This document shows, piece by piece, positions 62,415-64,000 of a stretch of DNA of 64,000 bases; the first letter of the stretch is position 1; every line of letters starts with the position of its first letter. The DNA is from Apteryx mantelli (Eukaryota > Chordata > Aves > Apterygiformes > Apterygidae): assembly GCF_036417845.1 (NCBI RefSeq), contig NC_089978.1, positions 125,828,183 to 125,892,182 of the forward strand, given 5' to 3'. The notes below the pieces were generated by a model, which had not been told where the DNA came from, did no database searches, and was given only the letters and a program-made list of their open reading frames with translations. The position numbers were made by a program, and so were the translations under genes.

Positions 62415-64000
62415 CCACATAGCTATAGAGAAATAGTGATTGAGTTAGAAAGCATCAGAAGATCTGGAATCAGAAGGGGAGGTTAACTACGTAATTTCCA
62501 CCTAAACCTGCACAGGAAACTCCTCTTTCCCAGAAGTATGTACCTACAAAACTTTGAGTTGACCTATTCTCTACTGGCGTCCATCTCATGGTTTCTCTGG
62601 TTGCCTTTTCTTTAAAGGATTCATATTTTACCTAACAAGAGCAGAGAAACAGAAGAACAAGGAAACAAGAACAAAATCCACACTTTGTTAAGCCTATGAT
62701 AACTGCAACAAGAAAGCTCTCAAAAAAACCATGGCTCTAAATGAGGGGTACCTGAAGCCTCTTAAAAGGATGTTATTTTTAAAAAAGTAGGAGTGGCAGC
62801 TTTTAAAGGCTAGTGTTATCACTGCAAGAACTGAGTTTAAGAAAGAGCTGAATAGCCAAGATGCATTCTGACATTTACAGCAATGTACAGGAAGCAAAGG
62901 GTTCACAGAAAATAAGTAAACAAAAAAAACAAACAGTAGAAATTCTGAGAGATTTACTCACAACAGGAGATATTGAGAAAACCAGAAGCTCAGTGAAGCG
63001 AGAAGCACGAGTGATTCCTTTCAGGGAATCAATCAAATGATTGATTGATCGCAGGCATTTTAATCTACTTTGTCTTGGTTACAATTCAATCAAATATAGG
63101 ATTTAAAGTGAAAGAACAAGCATCTTGAAGGATATAATCTACATGAACATAATAGACATGTGGATAATTTTGTGAAGAATAAATCAATACAGAGGTGAAA
63201 GTGGGCTTGATTTAATTGCAGAGGGAGAAGAGTGACCATTTTCTGGCAAGAACTTCTGATGTACTTATGAAAGAACCTGTGTTTTTAAAATAATCATGTG
63301 CATCATGAAAAGAGCAACAGCTGCACAGTAGTAACTTGACATGCAAAATTCCTGCCTTTATTCAATTCACGTATGCATTTAGCTGATGAGAGATTTGAGC
63401 AGAGACGATTGTCAAAAACTGCTCCTGAGTTGAACTAATGATCATTGTGAAAATTAATTTTAAAATATATTCGTGTTGTATCATCATATGCAAAAGGAGT
63501 ATAGCTGTTGGCTTTGAAAGGAACTGCTTAAAAACAAAAAAATACCGTGCTTCATGCAAGTACCAAAGCATTAAGATTTTACTTGTTGCTTTAGTCTTTT
63601 GAGAAGAAATAGGCAAAAGTATACTGAGCTGACCATTTTTACTAAAAGCTGACAAAGCTGTTATGAAAGCAGAATTTCTGAAAGCCTGTAATATGCAGTA
63701 ATGTGGGAATGAGCAGCTAGTTTTATGTTTCACTGTAAAAAGAGAGAAATCTAAATAGAGTGTTGATTCCTCCCTGAAGCAAGACGAGGTTGCTTGGATG
63801 TGGTTAGTACCACATTTGCTGCATACTTGCTTATCAGCTTTCAGTGCTTAAAAGCGCAACCACACCAACAGCAAAAGTATGTTTACCTGTTTCTGGATAG
63901 ATTTCTTCTGCCTTCTGAGTGCTGGTTATCTCTGTTTTTCCTCCCTGCTTAATTTCCCTGTGCAAGAACTGGAAACCAGGGCCTTTTCTTTAGGGCTACA
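62415..64000. other. Noncoding stretch, no gene seen
   Basis: Unique AT-rich DNA to the window edge, containing the TGATTGAT palindrome. The 123-codon minus-strand frame at 63362-63733 has no recognisable motif and is probably chance. Confidence 0.55.
63027..63049. promoter_or_regulatory. TGATTGAT palindrome (PBX/HOX-like site)
   Basis: AATCAATCA and TGATTGATT form an inverted repeat with a two-base spacer, and a further GAT extends the right arm to TGATTGATTGAT. TGATTGAT is the well-known PBX-HOX composite site. A single site in 64 kb could be chance; its doubled, inverted form is less likely to be. Confidence 0.3.

Noticed and set aside
1..64000. CRISPR array, bacterial operon, phage, endogenous retrovirus or toxin locus
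   Set aside because: No evenly spaced direct repeats with unique spacers, no gag, pol or env-like frames, no paired LTRs and no prokaryotic gene density were seen; the only reverse transcriptase is from CR1.

Overview
The window looks like vertebrate nuclear DNA, most probably from a bird. The base composition is AT-rich and visibly CpG-poor, and no open frame reads as a known protein. There are many short A-rich, GA, CA and GTT microsatellites. The recognisable interspersed repeats are few and are CR1 LINEs and old MIR-type SINEs. CR1 as the main LINE points to a bird or other reptile; the low repeat density favours a bird, which is inference. I see no bacterial-style operon, phage, CRISPR array or defence locus. 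Nearly all short open frames are chance frames or lie inside repeats.

The one confident functional gene is a complete tRNA-Ile (anticodon AAT) on the minus strand at 52210-52283. It has intact A and B boxes, a TTTT terminator just beyond its 3' end and a CpG-rich pocket around it. A 5'-truncated CR1 copy on the same strand (about 51097-52163) ends roughly 45 bp past the tRNA 3' end. That CR1 carries 13 perfect tandem copies of an 11-bp purine unit (51883-52025), placed where reverse-transcriptase motif A should be. It is also frameshifted, altered at the FADD motif and internally deleted.

Region by region: 1-4.8 kb is unique AT-rich sequence with poly-A/AAAG, poly-G and poly-C tracts. 4.85-5.62 kb holds two MIR-like relics. 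9.6-9.87 kb holds a longer minus-strand MIR-like relic. 15.25-15.37 kb holds a MIR-type tail. 15.4-37.4 kb is mostly unique with microsatellites and one MIR-like tail at 26.75 kb. 37.4-37.9 kb is an older CR1 3' end. 39.3 and 40.1 kb carry short CR1 tails. 42.07-43.17 kb contains two diverged direct copies of an unidentified sequence of about 200 bp. 45.7 kb has another MIR relic. 51.1-52.5 kb is the CR1, minisatellite, tRNA and CpG pocket. 52.6-64 kb is unique, with two or three palindrome-rich, TAAT-rich blocks that could be conserved noncoding elements, and a MIR relic at 62.3 kb.

The window is best read as intergenic or long-intron DNA. I found no convincing new multi-gene system. The points most worth a second look are the minisatellite born inside the CR1, the isolated tRNA in its CpG pocket, the paired unknown repeat at 42-43 kb, and the palindromic AT-rich blocks near 54.5 and 56.7 kb. 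No search or alignment program was run; identities and extents were judged by eye.
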